Position numbers and translations under genes: made by a program. Below, one piece after another: positions 1 through 9,277 of a DNA stretch of 64,000 bases. The stretch is from contig OZ345369.1 of NCBI GenBank assembly GCA_977006965.1, forward strand, positions 2,542,001 to 2,606,000, read 5' to 3'. This DNA comes from Phymatolithon calcareum (lineage: Eukaryota > Rhodophyta > Florideophyceae > Hapalidiales). How positions within the stretch are numbered: position 1 is the stretch's first letter; each line of letters opens with the position of its first letter. The notes under the pieces were generated by a model. It made no database searches. It had not been told where the DNA came from and worked only from the letters and a program-made list of their open reading frames with translations.

Positions 1-285
1 GCATATATCGACAGCTACGTCGAACTAGCAGCGATACTGCTGGAAACCCTCCAACTCAACCTAACTCAACCAAAGATGAATGATAGAACAGAAGCGGAAG
101 TGAAACAAGCGATGGACAAATTAATGATGCTAGAAAGCGAGATGCAAGAGGAGATGATGTTGCGATGGTGGAGACGATATGCTGTAGTCTTCCCTGGAAG
201 GGTTACAGCGCAATGTGAAGCTGCTCTGGTGTCGGCGTGCGCCGGCGGTGAGGGCTTCTAGAATATAAACCTACAATTTCCCCCC
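1..285 (+). mobile_element. 3' end of a poly-C-tailed LINE (family A)
   Basis: The open frame from base 1 to a stop at 259-261 reads as a charged, Met/Glu-rich C-terminus (AMDKLMMLESEMQEEMM). It resembles the C-terminal tail of the 4.8-kb LINE at 35456-40251 and of the copy at 31887-32121. After the stop comes a short 3' UTR with the block GAGGGCTTCTA, an AT-rich stretch and a run of six C at 280-285. The same UTR block followed by C runs occurs at 4113-4212 and 31887-32121, so the C run is the element's 3' terminus. The 5' part lies outside the window. Host sequence resumes at about 286 inside another LINE's coding region. Confidence 0.75.
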
Positions 286-1230
286 ATACAAGGCATTGAT
301 ACAGCCAAGATAGGAGTACGCCATGCACCTGACGCCATGGACGCCGAGAGTACAGACAGCTATTGCAGAAGTCGAGAAGACATTTTTCGCACAAGTATTC
401 CGTCCAATCGCGAAAAATCGCTACGTGCCGAATACACAATGCCGAAAACAGAACACTCGTTCGAGCGCTCAGAATGCTAGAACGAGCCAGATCAAGGGAA
501 AGGAGCCTTCTGGCTTTCCCAAGGGAGGAAAGAGACGTGGAAGAACTGCAAGGGGTTAGTCGCGACATATCAGCAATGTTACATCACGACATTTTCGAAA
601 AGGCACTGCCCTTCCTCAAGCAAAAAGTTTCAGCAAAAGCATCTGGAACCTAGTGGGGGTTCCGATGGCACGTACACGTATGCAATTCGGCACAGGTACA
701 TTTAAAATTTTAATCAAGAAACACTTTCGCTCAGTAACTAGTCGGCACGGTACGATTCTTTCACGTGTACCTCGTGTGGTGCCGACTCGTTACTGAGCGA
801 AAGTGTTCCTTGATTAAAATTTTAAGTGTGTCTGTGCCGAATTGCGTACGTGTACGTGCCATTGGAACCCCCACCCAGTTTCCAGATGAGTTTTGCGGAA
901 CTTGCTCTTCAAAGACGAAGGAGACACCTTGGAATCCATCATAAAGAGGAAAATTTCGTACCATCTGCCGCGGTCCACCCCCGCGATCAGCAGACTCCCG
1001 AAAACACGACACCGCCAATTAGCGGTAAAGTGGGCATTCGGTCGGTTCAGCCCAATAAGCACAAAACTTCTCGCAAACATGTTCGGTGATACTGTACCAA
1101 CCCTCATGAGCAAGATAGAGGAATACCTCGGAAGATATCAACTGACATCACGGAAAAGCTCTCGACAAACTACTTCTCCTCACCATCGTGTTTTACGACA
1201 TGGAATAGATTACGCGTCAATGATGTATAT
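286..1230 (+). mobile_element. Degenerate LINE ORF2 C-terminal fragment
   Basis: Broken frames encode the post-RT part of a LINE ORF2: MHLTPWTPRVQTAIAEVEKT (from 323), matching WEYAIHLTPWT in the 4.8-kb LINE near 39430, and later RQLAVKWAFGRFSPIST (around 1010-1070), matching the conserved RHRTLAIKWAFGMFPPMST motif of families B and F. Frameshifts and a foldback insertion (635-893) disrupt it. It is host to the C-tailed insertion at 1-285. Clearly non-functional. Confidence 0.7.
635..893. repeat. Long imperfect palindrome (foldback MITE)
   Basis: Two arms of about 110 bp (roughly 640-752 and 779-890) are near-perfect reverse complements, separated by a loop of about 26 bp. Both arms contain GGGGGTTCC next to ATGGCACGTACACGTA and, further in, CACTTTCGCTCAGTAAC. 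Weaker pairing extends outward to about 612 and 918. It lies inside LINE coding sequence and splits it. No transposase and no clear target duplication are seen. Confidence 0.75.
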
Positions 1231-1760
1231 GTGGACAGCATACAGCGTCTGAGTGGCTTGGTTTGACGAACACGTCGATACGTTTACTGCAAACACTTTC
1301 GAGGCCTGATATTGAAGGGTATCTAAGCCTAGAGCTGGGAATGTATACGCCCTCGGACGCCTTTTCCAAGACGGCCAAATTTCGCATTCACATAGAGGCG
1401 GTACAAGGAGTTGCAGATATTGTTGTGCTCGCCAGCAAGACAATCTCGGTATGTGTAGATATTAACACGAAAACATTCCCAATCGCAGTCATCTTCGACA
1501 CAAAACACACACGCCTGGAACACAGACTCGGAAGCTGTCGCAGGAGTGGAAGCTGTCGCGGGAGTGGAAGCTGCCATGAGTAGATGGTGATGACTGTGAA
1601 CAGGAGCGCACAGATATCAGGAACGGTCCAGACAGAAGGGACAAATAGGGAGCAACCTTATGACAACTTTCCACCCACCGCGCAGGTGTGGCTGGTGCGT
1701 TGCCCGCAGTCGATGACAAGCTGCTTCTCAGTAGCCCAGTGTACATACGTCTCCTCTTTT
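1215..1760 (+). pseudogene. PiggyBac-like transposase remnant, copy 1
   Basis: This is an inverted, internally deleted copy of 4235-4960. Compared with that copy it lacks about 118 bp (after GAGTGGCTTGG) and about 60 bp (before TATACGCCCTCGG). The remaining frame at 1263-1583 keeps NTSIRLLQTLSRPDIEGYLS, then TPSDAFSKTAKFRIHIEAV, and ends in a short Gly/Ser/Cys repeat. Assignment to piggyBac rests on the fuller copy 2. It is not functional. Confidence 0.55.
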
Positions 1761-2169
1761 CAAGCCGTAGTACGATCAAAGGCGCGACAGATTGCTATCG
1801 CAAATCTATGGTGAAGATGCGCTGGGTGAGAATATGCAGTGCACAGGCTTTCTTCATCTTTGATTAAGTCTTTGGTCAACTCGATATCTCATCTATTGTG
1901 CAGAAGCACCACAAAGCGCGCAACGTTAAGACCCTCGTCTAGTTAGCAGTCCATATTCACCCTTCCCCGGAACTAGCCAGGGTGACATATGTCAATTTTA
2001 CTTAAAAGGCTCCCAATGCCTCAACAGACGGACTAATGGCGCTTTCCATTAGGAAGGCGCAGCAAGCAGCGCAGAGGGTACAGGTGTATATCACTGTAGG
2101 ACAGAACATTCCTTTTGCTCTGCAGCAATTGAACGCGGCAATCCGCGGGTCTCGACAGCCCAAGGTCGC
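1761..2169. other. No gene recognised
   Basis: Non-coding stretch between the transposase remnant and the 3' end of the metalloprotease gene. Around 1994 the phrase TTTTACTTAAAAGGCTCCCA resembles the 3' end of LINE family D on the minus strand (compare 5206 and 8757), so part may be an old LINE tail. No terminator or RNA gene can be identified. Confidence 0.4.
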
Positions 2170-3345
2170 CTACGAGAACATCACGGCCGTATCCCCACTA
2201 GCATAATTCAGGTATAGCCGGATACGGAGCACATACTTGCGGGTGCGAACCAGTCGCGTGGTGATCTTCGCATTGAGATTTGTTCCACTGTCGTCGTCGC
2301 CTGCGACGAATTCCATTTCGCCATTCACCTCTTCGAACAACACCATCACTGAGTCGGAGTTGCCGACAGTCTGGATCGTGTATTTGTCCGAGCGATCGAC
2401 TTCAATAGCAAAGTTGCTCTGCTCGCCGGGGCCAATCGACATATTCTCCAAGACGGACGGCTCCAGCTTCTTGTACTTGACCTTGAGCGGCGGATAGAAC
2501 TTGCGTGCTTCCGCCATGTCGACGTCGGTAAGTCCGTCAGTGGGCCGAAGGCCTTGGTTATACTGGGCAGGCTTAATGATCATCCCCGGCCCAAAGCCGT
2601 AGTGCATGATCGAATTGGGGTCCCAGTTCGAGCCCGCAACTGCCTGCGGAGAAATCTTGCGAAGGATGTTGTGGTACGTCGTTTGACGGGACCAGTAGTT
2701 CGGTGGGCCGCCAAACTCGCGATACACGGCCTCTTCGTCCCACACGATGCCCGCAAACGGATTTTGATGCTCGTGCGGGAACCCTAGGGTATGGCCAATT
2801 TCGTGGATCGGGGTGTCCAGTCCACCGCCGCGCGGGTCTCGGGTCAGATCCCACCCGAAATTCATCGTCCGCTCCAGTCGGCCTGGAATATCTACCACGT
2901 CCCTGCCCACATAAGACCACGAGCCGTCGCCTCTCAAGAAGCCGATGCGGACCTGGGCGACGTTGATGTCATTAACTTCCTCGAATTCGATCCCGATGCC
3001 TACATGCTCCCACGCCTTAAAAGCTGCTCGGACGAGGTCCTCGTTGCTCAGCTCGCCTTTGAACGGGCCGCTGTCGAACATGTAATACTTGAGCTTTGTG
3101 CCGTTGACCCATTTCTTCCCGATGTAGTGAATCAGCCCCGCTCGGAAGCTCGACACACCAGGTGCGAGCGTCCGCTCAGGAACATAGGGCAATGAGCACG
3201 TGCCCAACCCGTAATCGCTGCTGAAGGACGGCCCATCCGCACTTCCAGGTGGGACGCCGCCACTTTTGGTGGCCAACTCAAGTTTCTCGACGCGATTCAG
3301 GATCTTGTTCAGTTGATCATGAATTGATTGCGATTTATCAGCCAT
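2170..3345 (-). CDS. Astacin-type (metzincin) zinc metalloprotease with C-terminal PPC-like domain
   Basis: Intact 391-residue intronless frame starting at ATG 3345-3343. Residues 181-191 form the zinc site HEIGHTLGFPH, followed by EHQNP, which is the extended astacin signature HExxHxxGFxHE. SIMHYG at 245-250 is the astacin Met-turn. These predict a secreted or periplasm-like endopeptidase that cuts peptide bonds using zinc and Glu182. Residues 5-25 look like a short coiled coil. No signal peptide or astacin propeptide is evident, so export is unproven. Residues about 296-391 resemble a bacterial pre-peptidase C-terminal (PPC) beta-sandwich, with GDDDSG at 349-354 as in PPC Ca/acidic loops. 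The gene looks GC-richer than its AT-rich flanks, and the enzyme-plus-PPC plan is more familiar from bacteria, so horizontal acquisition is possible. It lies between two inverted transposase remnants. Of the genes here it is the best supported. Confidence 0.85.
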   Translation of the reverse strand: MADKSQSIHDQLNKILNRVEKLELATKSGGVPPGSADGPSFSSDYGLGTCSLPYVPERTLAPGVSSFRAGLIHYIGKKWVNGTKLKYYMFDSGPFKGELSNEDLVRAAFKAWEHVGIGIEFEEVNDINVAQVRIGFLRGDGSWSYVGRDVVDIPGRLERTMNFGWDLTRDPRGGGLDTPIHEIGHTLGFPHEHQNPFAGIVWDEEAVYREFGGPPNYWSRQTTYHNILRKISPQAVAGSNWDPNSIMHYGFGPGMIIKPAQYNQGLRPTDGLTDVDMAEARKFYPPLKVKYKKLEPSVLENMSIGPGEQSNFAIEVDRSDKYTIQTVGNSDSVMVLFEEVNGEMEFVAGDDDSGTNLNAKITTRLVRTRKYVLRIRLYLNYASGDTAVMFS

Positions 3346-4112
3346 TATAAACTCCTTGCAACAGGTAGAATTAGAAATGTCGTTCTTGATCGCGTAAGGT
3401 GACTGAGGGGGTTAAACGAGGAGTTGGTGGACCGTGAACTGCCCTCTACATATAGCTGATCTACATCAAGATGGTTCTTATAATCCTTTAGGAGTGGCCC
3501 AAGTAAGAACAAAAAGACCTAGCTAGGATAAAATGAGATCTCCGCCGGGAATAGGGCATATAAAAGAATAATAAAATACTTCATGGATCATTCCAATCCT
3601 ATATGTATGTATGTTATAACACCCGCGACCTATATTATTGATTTAAAACGCATTCGGTGCGAGTACAATCCTGCGTAAGCACGAAAAACCTAGCTAGGGT
3701 AAAATGAGATCTCCACGAGGAATAGTGTTAATCATCGCTTATCTTCTATTATGAAACTAATTTTTGAGTCAGAAAAGGTTTAATTCTATCAATTTGAAAG
3801 TGATTTATCTCGAGAATCTTGCCCTTCACAATCGGTGCGATACAATCCTACGTAAGAACAAAACACCTAACTTGCGTAAAATGAGATTTCCGCAAGGAAT
3901 AGTGTTAACCATCGCGCAGCCTCTACTATGAACCTAATTTATCAGTCAGAATTCTAAGATCTCGCTTTTTCCCGTTTTCGTAGTTTCAATCTATCCATTT
4001 GTAAGTGATATATCTAGACAATCCCGCCCTTCACAACCGGTCCTTTGGATCGACGAAAAGAACAGTAAAACACTCCTTGGATCATTCCTCTCCAATATGT
4101 ATGTTACACTAC
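3346..4112. repeat. AT-rich region upstream of the metalloprotease with three diverged ~175-bp direct repeats
   Basis: The phrase CCTAGCTAGG-ATAAAATGAGATCTCC, preceded by CGTAAG-ACAAAA and followed by GGAATAGTGTTAA, recurs at about 3500-3560, 3660-3745 and 3836-3925, spaced 170-176 bp apart. A further weaker match links 3565-3625 with 4055-4110 (shared TGGATCATTCC and ATATGTATGTT). No ORF is supported. The first copy lies about 160 bp upstream of the metalloprotease start, so the repeats could include promoter elements, but this is only positional. Confidence 0.6.
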
Positions 4113-4212
4113 CCTTTCCCTGAAAGGGTTACAGCGCAATGCGAAGCTGCTCTGGTGTCGGCGTGCGCCGGCGGTGAGGGCTTCTAAAATAAAAACGTGC
4201 AATGTCCCCCCC
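4113..4212 (+). mobile_element. 5'-truncated poly-C-tailed LINE insertion with target duplication
   Basis: 100-bp fragment whose sequence from GCTGCTCTGGTGTCGGCG through GAGGGCTTCTAAAATAAAA matches the 3' ends at 168-285 and 32050-32121. It ends in seven C (4206-4212). The flanks TGTTACACTAC (4102-4112) and TGCTACACTAC (4213-4223) form an 11-bp target duplication with one mismatch, starting directly after the C run. Confidence 0.8.
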
Positions 4213-4234
4213 TGCTACACTACACGCAACTGGA

Positions 4235-5106
4235 GCGGAAACCTCCCAAGGGAGACATATGCATACCAGGCGACTGAGAAGCAGCTCGTCTCCCTCGCGT
4301 CGGCGGATTGTCACCGACAGCGGGCAACGCATCTGCGCGGTGGGTGGAAATTTGTCATAAGGTTGCTCCCTATTTGTCCCTTCTGTCTGGACCGTTCCTG
4401 ATATCTGTGCGCTCCTGTTCACAGTCATCACCATCTACTCGTGGCAGCTTCCACTCCTGCGACAGCTTCCGAGTCTGTTCCAGGCGTGTGTGTTTTGTGT
4501 CGAAGATGACTGCGATTGGGAATGTTTTCGTGTTAATATCTACACATACCGAGATTGTCTTGCTGGCAAGCACAACAATATCTGCAACTCCTTGTACCGC
4601 CTCTATGTGAATGCGAAATTTGGCCGGCTTGGAAAAGGCGTCCGAGGGCGTATACCAGAAAGGCTTTGTGCACCAATAATCTTCGATACGTCCCAACTTG
4701 ATGAACGACATTCCCAGCTCTAGGCCTAGATACTCTTCAATATCGGGCTTCGAAAGTGTTTGCAGTAAACGTAACGACGTGTTCGTCATATCATTAAGCC
4801 TCATTATCTCTTCTTTCGAAAAAAGATGGCAAAAGAAGCCAAAGCTGCCACCTTCTGAGAATGCAGTTCGAATTCTTTCTCTTTGGAGTAAAACCAAGCC
4901 ACTCAGACGCTGTATGCTGTTCACATATACATCACCATCACACCCAGGTAGATCTTGCAGTCTTTCATTTGGAACTTCGTAAGGATCCTGATCTCCCTGA
5001 GCTTGGTGCGGCTCTTGGGTTCCTGAATCCAAGTAAGCGGCATACATTTCATCAGGAGACTCGGGACCACGTATCGCACTTGCACTATTCCACCAGCATA
5101 TCCCAT
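4235..5106 (-). pseudogene. PiggyBac-like transposase remnant, copy 2
   Basis: A 225-residue frame (5047-4370, minus) contains FFCHLFSKEEIMRLNDMTNT and then LSKPDIEEYLGLELGM and KLGRIEDYW. This order (F-thLFS-EE-----TN, then helix-rich --EE-LGL-L-MG--KL--I-DYW) matches the N-terminal part of piggyBac DDE transposases. The following segment (HIEAVQGVADIVVLASKTIS) does not show the DDE motifs I would expect, and an overlapping frame at 5106-4921 suggests a frameshift near the start. Only a fraction of a 500-600-residue transposase remains. Family assignment is by motif pattern only; an unrelated transposase is possible. Confidence 0.45.
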
Positions 5107-5205
5107 ACGTGGGAGCTAGTTTCGAACACCAATACGAGCTCTCTAACCGAAAATCATACCAACCAAATGAGTACCTGCAAAGCAGGCTCCAATCGGGGAT
5201 ATGTA

Positions 5206-5312
5206 TATAAAGTTTTATTTTAAAAGCTCCCAGAACCTCAATTTGAGTAACAGGGAAGCTTCTCGCTGTCTTCCATATCGAAAACGCTCTACTCTTCTAA
5301 GATCTCCTTAAT
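5206..5312 (-). mobile_element. LINE family D 3'-end fragment
   Basis: TTTTATTTTAAAAGCTCCCA at 5212 onward resembles the 3' ends of family D at 8757 (TTTTATTTGAGAGCTCCC) and 35158 (GAGAGCTCC), read on the minus strand. It is cut off at 5313 by the hAT terminus. Confidence 0.5.
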
Positions 5313-6037
5313 CACGCTTGGTACCAATATTATTTTTATTGTTTTTATTGCAATAAAGTCTTAATTGCCCTGAGAGGTATTTATTGCAGTAGTTATTGCA
5401 AAAAGTAATGATGATCGAAAATCAAGTTACATCCTTGCCCTCCTCGGCGCTGGCAAGATCGTCGTACAGCGCTACGGTACAGGATCTGTAAGGGAAATTT
5501 TCGGAAAAGGGTTATAGAAGCTCCCAACACAGTTTACGTATTGCCACCCGAATCTGCGGCATCCGATTGCTGTCAAGAATTCTGCTCTGTTATCGATGCC
5601 TCTAGATAAATACAGACACTTCGACCGGCATTGACCCGGAAATTGGTCCCGAATGCTGTCTTGCTCATGCGATCTCTTGGACTTCACACTCCTGCGAATT
5701 GCTCTGCTGAAACACTACGTCCAGAATGTCAAGCAACGGACGCAAACCAGGACTGAAAGAAGGTGTTGAGGTTCTAGCGCAGAAGCGACGTGAAGAAGAA
5801 CGCGATGTGCAGTTTCGCATAACCGGAATAACACGCCAGAAGGTGCCTTTTAACATCCTTCTATGCCCGAAAGGTGCTGACTGTCGAGACAATGGTGAAA
5901 TCGCTTTTGAAAAAGGAAATGGGTTTACTAACCCATACAGCCACCTGAAGAGTTGCATATCTCGTGCATGAATTTTGTGTGACCCAGCATTCGAGTCGGG
6001 AGTTGTTAAGATACAGCGCAGTGAGTTCGATACTATG
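5313..6037 (+). mobile_element. Truncated hAT transposon, inverted copy of the neighbouring element
   Basis: Starts with the hAT right-hand terminus CACGCTTGGTACC and runs through a BED-like transposase N-terminus (frame 5726-5971: GFTNPYSHLKSC) to GATACTATG. The whole segment is a near-identical reverse complement of 6513-7239. It lacks the other terminus, so it cannot be a complete element. It abuts the next hAT copy at 6038 with no spacer. Confidence 0.8.
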
Positions 6038-6243
6038 CAGGGATAGTACCAATATTATTGTTATTTATTCGGGCACATGATGCAATAGGAATTGCAATAC
6101 CAATAATCCAAGGTTGCAGGCAATAGGAATTGCAATATCTGTCCATTCTTCCAATGTCAATTGCAATAACAGAATCTAATTCAGGTCCTCCTGCGCCATG
6201 TCTTCACTCACTTGTTGGATCACTCTTGCGCTGCGGGCAGTGT

Positions 6244-6588
6244 TCATCGCCACGGAGACCGACTTCTGGTCACAGTAACCTTTGTTTTCTTTAACGGTGT
6301 CATCCTCTTGCGATTGTCTGTCAAAATATTCTTGGCCACTGACCAAAGCCTCTCCATCTCGGCAGTTGATCCAAGAATAAAGTCGCAATTTATATATGTC
6401 TGATGGACCTCAGCACGCTTGCGCATTTTTTCGGCAATTCTTTCCGCCATTGACAGCCGGCCTCCACCCGATCCGCCGATAGAGCTTCTTGCATGCATCC
6501 TGTTCTTCATTTGACATAGTATCGAACTCACTGCGCTGTATCTTAACAACTCTCGACTCGAATGCTGGGTCACACAAAATTCATGCAC
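6244..6588 (-). pseudogene. hAT transposase C-terminal dimerisation segment
   Basis: The frame contains STAEMERLWSVAKNILTDNR followed by KRMTPL, which matches the conserved hAT C-terminal dimerisation signature (S--E--R-WS-A--ILTD-R--M-P). It is followed by a frameshifted tail. It joins the BED-like N-terminus (6581-6826) directly, so the RNase H-like DDE core is missing and the product cannot catalyse transposition. Confidence 0.7.
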
Positions 6589-6826
6589 GAGATATGCAAC
6601 TCTTCAGGTGGCTGTATGGGTTAGTAAACCCATTTCCTTTTTCAAAAGCGATTTCACCATTGTCTCGACAGTCAGCACCTTTCGGGCATAGAAGGATGTT
6701 AAAAGGCACCTTCTGGCGTGTTATTTCGGTTATGCGAAACTGCACATCGCGTTCTTCTTCACATCGCTTCTGCGCTAGAACCTCAACACCTTCTTTCAGT
6801 CCTGGTTTGCGTCCGTTGCTTGACAT
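6581..6826 (-). pseudogene. hAT transposase N-terminal BED-like zinc finger
   Basis: 81-residue frame with CPKGADC, then GFTNPYSHLKSC, a Cys/His pattern of the BED-type finger that binds transposon ends. A basic/acidic linker (QKRCEEERDVQFRITEITRQ) precedes it. A second copy lies at 5726-5971 on the plus strand. The promoter side faces the terminus at 7239. It is a fragment of a longer transposase. Confidence 0.6.
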
Positions 6827-7239
6827 TCTGGACGTAGTGTTTCAGCAGAGCAATTCGCAGGAGTGTGAAGTCCAAGAGATCGCATGAGCAAGACAGCATT
6901 CGGGACCAATTTCCGGGTCAATGCCGGTCGAAGTGTCTGTATTTATCTAGAGGCATCGATAACAGAGCAGAATTCTTGACAGCAATCGGATGCCGCAGAT
7001 TCGGGTGGCAATACGTAAACTGTGTTGGGAGCTTCTATAACCCTTTTCCGAAAATTTCCCTTACAGATCCTGTACCGTAGCGCTGTACGACGATCTTGCC
7101 AGCGCCGAGGAGGGCAAGGATGTAACTTGATTTTCGATCATCATTACTTTTTGCAATAACTATTGCAATAAATACCTCTCAGGGCAATTAAGACTTTATT
7201 GCAATAAAAACAATAAAAATAATATTGGTACCAAGCGTG

Positions 7240-8136
7240 GCCGTGTCTGCTGCGAATTGAAAAAGTCATTTCCGAGATGCGGCGACGAAAAATTGTATCA
7301 CATCGCGCGTAATATTGTCGGGGCGGAAATGCAGGCGATCGTTTACTACGACTTCCTCCGCGCAGTGCTGGGGCACAAGTTGAAACCGTAGACGGGGTAT
7401 TGACGCTGGGTGGACCCGGGAATCTCCAACGAGTTTTCGACTGTTGCGTACTACGTCGGACACTCTTTGATCAACGTTTACATCACCTAATGAGCGCCGC
7501 GGGAACTGCCAGCAAAATCGAACTACACAGCGCCTTTTTCAAGCCAGCAACGTTCAGGACCATTGGGGTGCACAGTCTTGTCGGCAGAATGATAAAGACA
7601 GAGGCCGTAGAAGTCGACTTAAAGGTCACGGACGCAGTGCACAAATTCCTGGTCGGCGACGCTCGTTCCGATTTGCGACTCGACCTTGCAGCACTGAACG
7701 TACAGCGCGGACGCGATCAGGCAGTACCGGACTATAACGCCATGCAGAAGATGTACGGTCTGTGGGCGATGGTGAGTTTTAAAGAAATTACAAGCAACCT
7801 GGAGCTAGCGGCAAGACTGGAGAGGATGTACGGGGATATAAATCGCGTCGATGCGTGGGTTGGCGGGCTGGCGGGCTGGCAGAGGACCATGTACAGCGTT
7901 CTTCGCTGGGACCATTCTTTAGGAGGGCGTGGGTTGAGGAGTTTACAAGGCTGCGTGATAGGGATCGGTTGTACTTTCGGAGGTGGAGTATGTTCCCGAT
8001 TTGGTGAAGTTGGAGGGTGCCTAGTGTGCGCAGACTCACGACATGGAAGATGAAGGGCGTGATTATGCGTAGGGTGATTTTGGAATATACGGATGTTGAT
8101 AAGAAGATGGTCAAGTGGAATCCGTTCATGGTGTAG
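7240..8136 (+). pseudogene. Animal-type haem peroxidase pseudogene, copy 1 (3' two thirds)
   Basis: Frames around 7300-8050 read as the C-terminal part of an animal haem peroxidase (peroxidasin/peroxinectin superfamily). KLYHIARNIVGAEMQAIVYY precedes WVDPGISNEFSTV, AYYVGHSLIN (proximal-histidine region), then DLRLDLAALNVQRGRDQAVP and DYNAMQKMYGL, the most conserved block (the family norm is QRGRDHG). The C-terminus YGDINRVDAWVGGLA follows. In-frame stops, including two in the stretch after GHKLKP, and frameshifts near 7440-7490 and after 7880 destroy it. The 5' third is absent because the hAT element ends at 7239 within the equivalent of REHSRLCGEL. Compare the fuller copy at 32679-34149. Confidence 0.85.
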
Positions 8137-8205
8137 TTTTTGTACCGCAGGGTTAGGATGGAAACTGTGACTCGGAGTGGGGGTTGCGAACGATGATATA
8201 AGATT

Positions 8206-8655
8206 GTGAATGTAGAGCATTTGATCGTACAAAGATCTCATGGCATGGATGGCTAACCCTTCCGGTTATATATATTTGTACAGACAGTGCCATCGCGGGA
8301 TTTGGTTGAAGAGGCTTGTTTGCAAAGTGGAACAGTCATAAAGTGTGGTCGACAATTTGCAAGTCCTGTTCGAGAATTGCCACTCTCATTGCAGTTTCTG
8401 CGGACGTGCTTGCAAGACTAGCTCAGAATGAAAGTAGATGAGGGAGCATTTGAACCTGCCAAGATTTTAATGCTTCGATGGTTAACCCTTCCGGTTATAC
8501 ATGTGTACAAGTAGCGCAATAGTCGGGTTTCGTTGAAGAAGCTTGTTTGCAGAGTGGATCATTCATAAAGTGTGGACGACTATTTGCCAGTCCTGTACTG
8601 GAGTTGCGACTCTCATTGCAGTTTCTGCGGACGTGCTCGTAAGACTAGCGTAGAT
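8206..8655. repeat. Tandem duplication (~229-bp unit) of the peroxidase 3' flank
   Basis: Two diverged units start near 8206 and 8426. TAACCCTTCCGGTTATA occurs in unit 1 from 8253 and, as TAACCCTTCCGGTTATACATG, in unit 2 from 8482, giving a period of 229 bp. GAAGAAGCTTGTTTGCAGAG and CTCATTGCAGTTTCTGCGG recur likewise. A single partial unit follows the second peroxidase pseudogene at 34215-34395, so the duplication happened after the locus was copied. Confidence 0.75.
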
Positions 8656-8756
8656 TGTCGATGAGCCTTTTCTGTCATGTATCTGGGATATTGGTAGAAT
8701 GGAATGTCATGCAAGAGACTATCACGCCACGAACATTTTAAGCGGATATGAGGGAT

Positions 8757-9277
8757 ATTTGATGATTTTATTTGAGAGCTCCCAAAGCATCACCTTGGAG
8801 TAACTGGGGAACTCTTGCGATATTCCCCAATGTCAAGTCCACTGGCTACTCAAACATTCTTGATTCATACTTCTCTCCGGACAAGAGCTCCTGTGAGTCT
8901 CTTGCACTCAAACTCAATTTAGGGGTTCATCTTCGTTGAAGCTAGAGAAAGTTGTAAGGCGACTTTTTCGAAAACAGCCGCAATCCCACTGCAGGCACTA
9001 AATACTGATTTTCTCCAAGGGAATGCTCTGTTGAATGTCAACCTTAGGCACCTTAAACTTGTCGTTCTTTCTCTTATGTAAAGGATCACTGGGAGCTTAT
9101 CTTCAATAGGAATCTTCACTAGTCTGCCATCTTCTTCCTTTTCCCATACCTTAACTATTTCTTCTCTACTCCTCTTCTTAGTGACTGATCCCTCCTGGGC
9201 TTTTTGAAGGCCTTGTCGCAATCATTCATAAATCTTGAGATATTCCATACACTTCGATGCTTCTCTTATGTCCGCAT
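8757..9277 (-). mobile_element. LINE family D, 3' portion
   Basis: Parallel to 35158-35455 plus 40252-40470: shared CCACTGGCTACTCAAA, AAGAGCTCCTGTGAGT, GCACCTTAAAC-TGTCGTTCT and CATAAATCTTGAGATATTC. The frame 9221-8919 (minus) encodes VKIPIEDKLPVILYIRERTT, matching MKIPIEGKPPEILYIIERTT at the second copy. The 3' terminus is near TTTTATTTGAGAGCTCCC. It is interrupted at 9278 by LINE B. Confidence 0.75.

Larger units (their letters stand above)
6038..7239 (-). mobile_element. Internally deleted hAT transposon with both termini
   Basis: Left end CAGGGATAGTACCAATATT at 6038 and right end ...AATATTGGTACCAAGCGTG at 7239 form short inverted termini starting with CA, typical of hAT. The same two ends bound the 355-bp MITE at 63463-63817, which has an 8-bp target duplication. 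The interior encodes only the two extremes of a transposase on the minus strand (see 6581-6826 and 6244-6588), so the catalytic middle is deleted. No 8-bp duplication flanks 6038/7239. The right flank is peroxidase sequence; the left flank is the inverted copy. Confidence 0.85.

Noticed and set aside
7732-8241. 169-residue minus ORF rich in His/Pro
   Set aside because: Antisense shadow of the haem peroxidase pseudogene; the same antisense frame appears opposite copy 2.
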